DNA from: Glutamicibacter sp. PS
GTDB taxonomy: Bacteria; Actinomycetota; Actinomycetes; Actinomycetales; Micrococcaceae
Length of the DNA stretch: 64,000 nucleotides
Direction of reading: 5' to 3'
Assembly: GCA_031317595.1 (NCBI GenBank)
Contig: JANCMB010000001.1
Location: 2,297,610 to 2,361,609, forward strand
In this document: positions 62,636 through 64,000 of the stretch, piece by piece
Layout: each line of letters begins with the position of its first letter
How positions within the stretch are numbered: the first letter of the stretch is position 1
The notes under the pieces: model-generated
Database searches by the model: none
What the model was told of the DNA's origin: nothing
What the model saw: only the letters and a program-made list of their open reading frames with translations
Made by a program: the position numbers and the translations under genes

Positions 62636-63652
62636 GTGCGTTTCAATCTTCGTACGATCACGTCCGCCGCCGCAGCAGCGGCCCTCACGCTGAGCCTCGG
62701 CGCCTGCGCCGCCGACGGAGCCGCAACATCCCAGCCTAGCGGCAGCGAATTATCCGTCACAGAGCAGGGCCAGTGGCCGCGAACCGTTACCGACGAAAAA
62801 GGATCGGTCACCATTGAAAAACAGCCCCAACGGATCGTGAACACCGCAATGTCGACCACGGGTTCGCTATTGGCCATCGATGCGCCCGTCGTTGCCACTA
62901 CCATCACCACACCCGGTCCCGAAGCGGACTCCAACGGATTCTTCACTCAATGGGCCAAAGCCGCCATCGAAACCAAGGTGCAGCCGTTGTACAAGGTCGG
63001 CAACTTCGATCTGGAAGCGGTCATCGCACAAAAACCGGACCTGATCGTAGTGTCCACCTCGGGCGGCGATTCGGTGATGGACCACTACGAGCAGCTCAAG
63101 ACCATCGCCCCAACCATCGTCGTGGACTACTCGAACAAGGATTGGCCGGAGTTGACCCGCCAATTGGGCGAAGCTACCGGGCATGAGGCCGAAGCGGAGA
63201 AGGTGATTGCCGAGTTCGACGCACGTGCCGCCAGCGTTAAGGAGAAGCTGGCCATTCCGGCAGGTACCACGGCCTCCATCGTGTCCTACAACAAGGGCTC
63301 GGCCTCGCCCGTGGGCAAAACCACCGGGCCGCACTCGCGGTTGATCTCGGCTCTCGGATTCGATGTGGTCGAACCGCCGGAAGAGTACAACACCAATCCG
63401 CAGAAGCGCGACGACTTCGTGTTCACCTCTTACGAAGGCTTGGCAAAATCCGCCACCGGGCAGGTTACCTTCCTCATCGCCGCCAATGATGACACCGCCA
63501 AGAGCTACTTGGCCGATGGCACCTTAGCGAACCTACCTTCGGTGAAAAGCAAGAACGTCTTCCCGTTGGCTAATTCCTTCCGTCTGGACTACTACTCTTC
63601 CAGTCAGATCCTGGATTATTTCGAGCACGAGTTCCCTGGCCTGGCCAAGTAA
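62636..63652 (+). CDS. Iron-siderophore ABC transporter substrate-binding lipoprotein (FecB/FepB type)
   Basis: A 338-residue lipoprotein. The signal peptide (TITSAAAAAALTLSLGAC) ends in a lipobox with the lipidated Cys near residue 24. The class III binding-protein fold follows: VTDEKGSVTIEKQPQRIVNTAMSTTGSLLAI, YKVGNFDLEAVIAQKPDLIVVS and a C-terminal YYSSSQILDYFEHEF. It captures ferric siderophores at the cell surface for the FecCD permease encoded 6 nt downstream. The GTG at 62636 has AAGGAGA upstream; an in-frame TTG 60 nt earlier is rejected. Iron-regulated through the upstream box. Confidence 0.92.
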   Translation: MRFNLRTITSAAAAAALTLSLGACAADGAATSQPSGSELSVTEQGQWPRTVTDEKGSVTIEKQPQRIVNTAMSTTGSLLAIDAPVVATTITTPGPEADSNGFFTQWAKAAIETKVQPLYKVGNFDLEAVIAQKPDLIVVSTSGGDSVMDHYEQLKTIAPTIVVDYSNKDWPELTRQLGEATGHEAEAEKVIAEFDARAASVKEKLAIPAGTTASIVSYNKGSASPVGKTTGPHSRLISALGFDVVEPPEEYNTNPQKRDDFVFTSYEGLAKSATGQVTFLIAANDDTAKSYLADGTLANLPSVKSKNVFPLANSFRLDYYSSSQILDYFEHEFPGLAK

Positions 63653-63658
63653 ATCCAC

Positions 63659-64000
63659 ATGTTCCAAAGGTCCGCCACCACAGGACGCCGCGCACCACTG
63701 ATCTGGTGGGCGGCGGCGCTGGTCATGCTCGGCGCACTCATGGCCCTCTCCTGCGCGGTCGGTTCAGCCTCCATTGGACTCACCGAGTCTCTTCGCGCGA
63801 TCACCAACTTTGACGCCTCGGATACCAACCACCTGCTAGTGCATGAGCTACGCATTCCACGCACATTTCTGGCTCTGATGGTCGGTGCGGGCCTCGGCCT
63901 GGCCGGTGCCCTGATGCAGTCCATCACCCGCAATCCACTGGCTGAACCGGGCTTGCTTGGGGTGAACTCCGGGGCCGCCTTTGCCGTAGCGATCGCACTA
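63659..64000 (+). CDS. FecCD-family siderophore permease, N-terminal part (runs off window)
   Basis: The first 114 residues of an iron-siderophore ABC permease: MFQRSATTGRRAPLIWWAAALVMLGAL, then HELRIPRTFLALMVGAGLGLAGALMQSITRNPLAEPGLLGVNSGAAFAVAIA, which is the signature of the BtuC/FecCD family. It begins 6 nt after the binding-protein stop, so it is in the same operon. The ATG at 63659 lacks a strong SD, in line with coupling. The 3' end, and presumably a second permease and an ATPase, lie beyond the window. Confidence 0.93.
   Translation, partial: MFQRSATTGRRAPLIWWAAALVMLGALMALSCAVGSASIGLTESLRAITNFDASDTNHLLVHELRIPRTFLALMVGAGLGLAGALMQSITRNPLAEPGLLGVNSGAAFAVAIAL

Overview
The window looks like a chromosomal segment of a high-GC Gram-positive actinobacterium, most likely a Micrococcaceae (Arthrobacter/Glutamicibacter-like). 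This rests on the GC-rich codon use, frequent GTG starts and ATGA/GTGA overlaps, the small bacterial SRP RNA beside dnaX-recR, DUF222/HNH and LytR_C proteins, and the overall protein character. The species assignment is inference; no database was searched.

Layout. 1-3350: glyoxylate shunt (3' end of aceA, then aceB) and an alpha/beta hydrolase. 3460-9120: a run of small transcription units (amino-acid permease, DsbA-like protein, LytR_C protein, non-haem iron oxygenase, a DUF2975/XRE pair behind twin operators, a VOC protein). 9200-16613: information-processing block with tRNA-Ser(GGA), an HNH endonuclease, SRP RNA, gluQRS, an unusually long dnaX and recR. 16622-22496: two regulator/transporter modules (LacI with a C45 Ntn hydrolase and an MHS transporter; a DHA2 exporter with MarR), each with a palindrome in its promoter. 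22565-31059: lysC with a probable internal start, an APH-like kinase, PhoD, and a CitA/CitB-type two-component pair divergent from a CitMHS transporter. 31221-42426: housekeeping and envelope genes (DUF4870, GNAT, LysR, LCP, an SSI-like lipoprotein, CPA1 antiporter, sugar porter, RlmC-like methyltransferase, ankyrin lipoprotein, YchJ). 42594-45897: purSQL.

46259-56450 is a complete type I-E CRISPR-Cas locus, cas3-cse1-cse2-cas7-cas5e-cas6e-cas1-cas2 followed by an 18-repeat array. Three things stand out. cas7 is split by a one-base frameshift at a C5 run next to a stop codon. The first repeat starts only 16 nt after the cas2 stop, so the promoter and any leader must lie inside the 3' end of cas2. 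The leader-distal end decays into degenerate and then fossil repeats.

56534-60853 (minus strand) is a translationally coupled biotin operon, bioA-bioF-P450-bioD. The P450 is in the position expected for a pimeloyl-forming BioI-like enzyme, but it is short, appears to lack the ExxR glutamate, and has a shortened meander region. A perfect palindrome matching the BioQ operator pattern sits just upstream of bioA. Divergent from it is an internally duplicated AraC-type regulator with an overlapping 13-codon upstream frame, then an iron-box-controlled FecB/FecCD siderophore uptake operon that runs off the end of the window.
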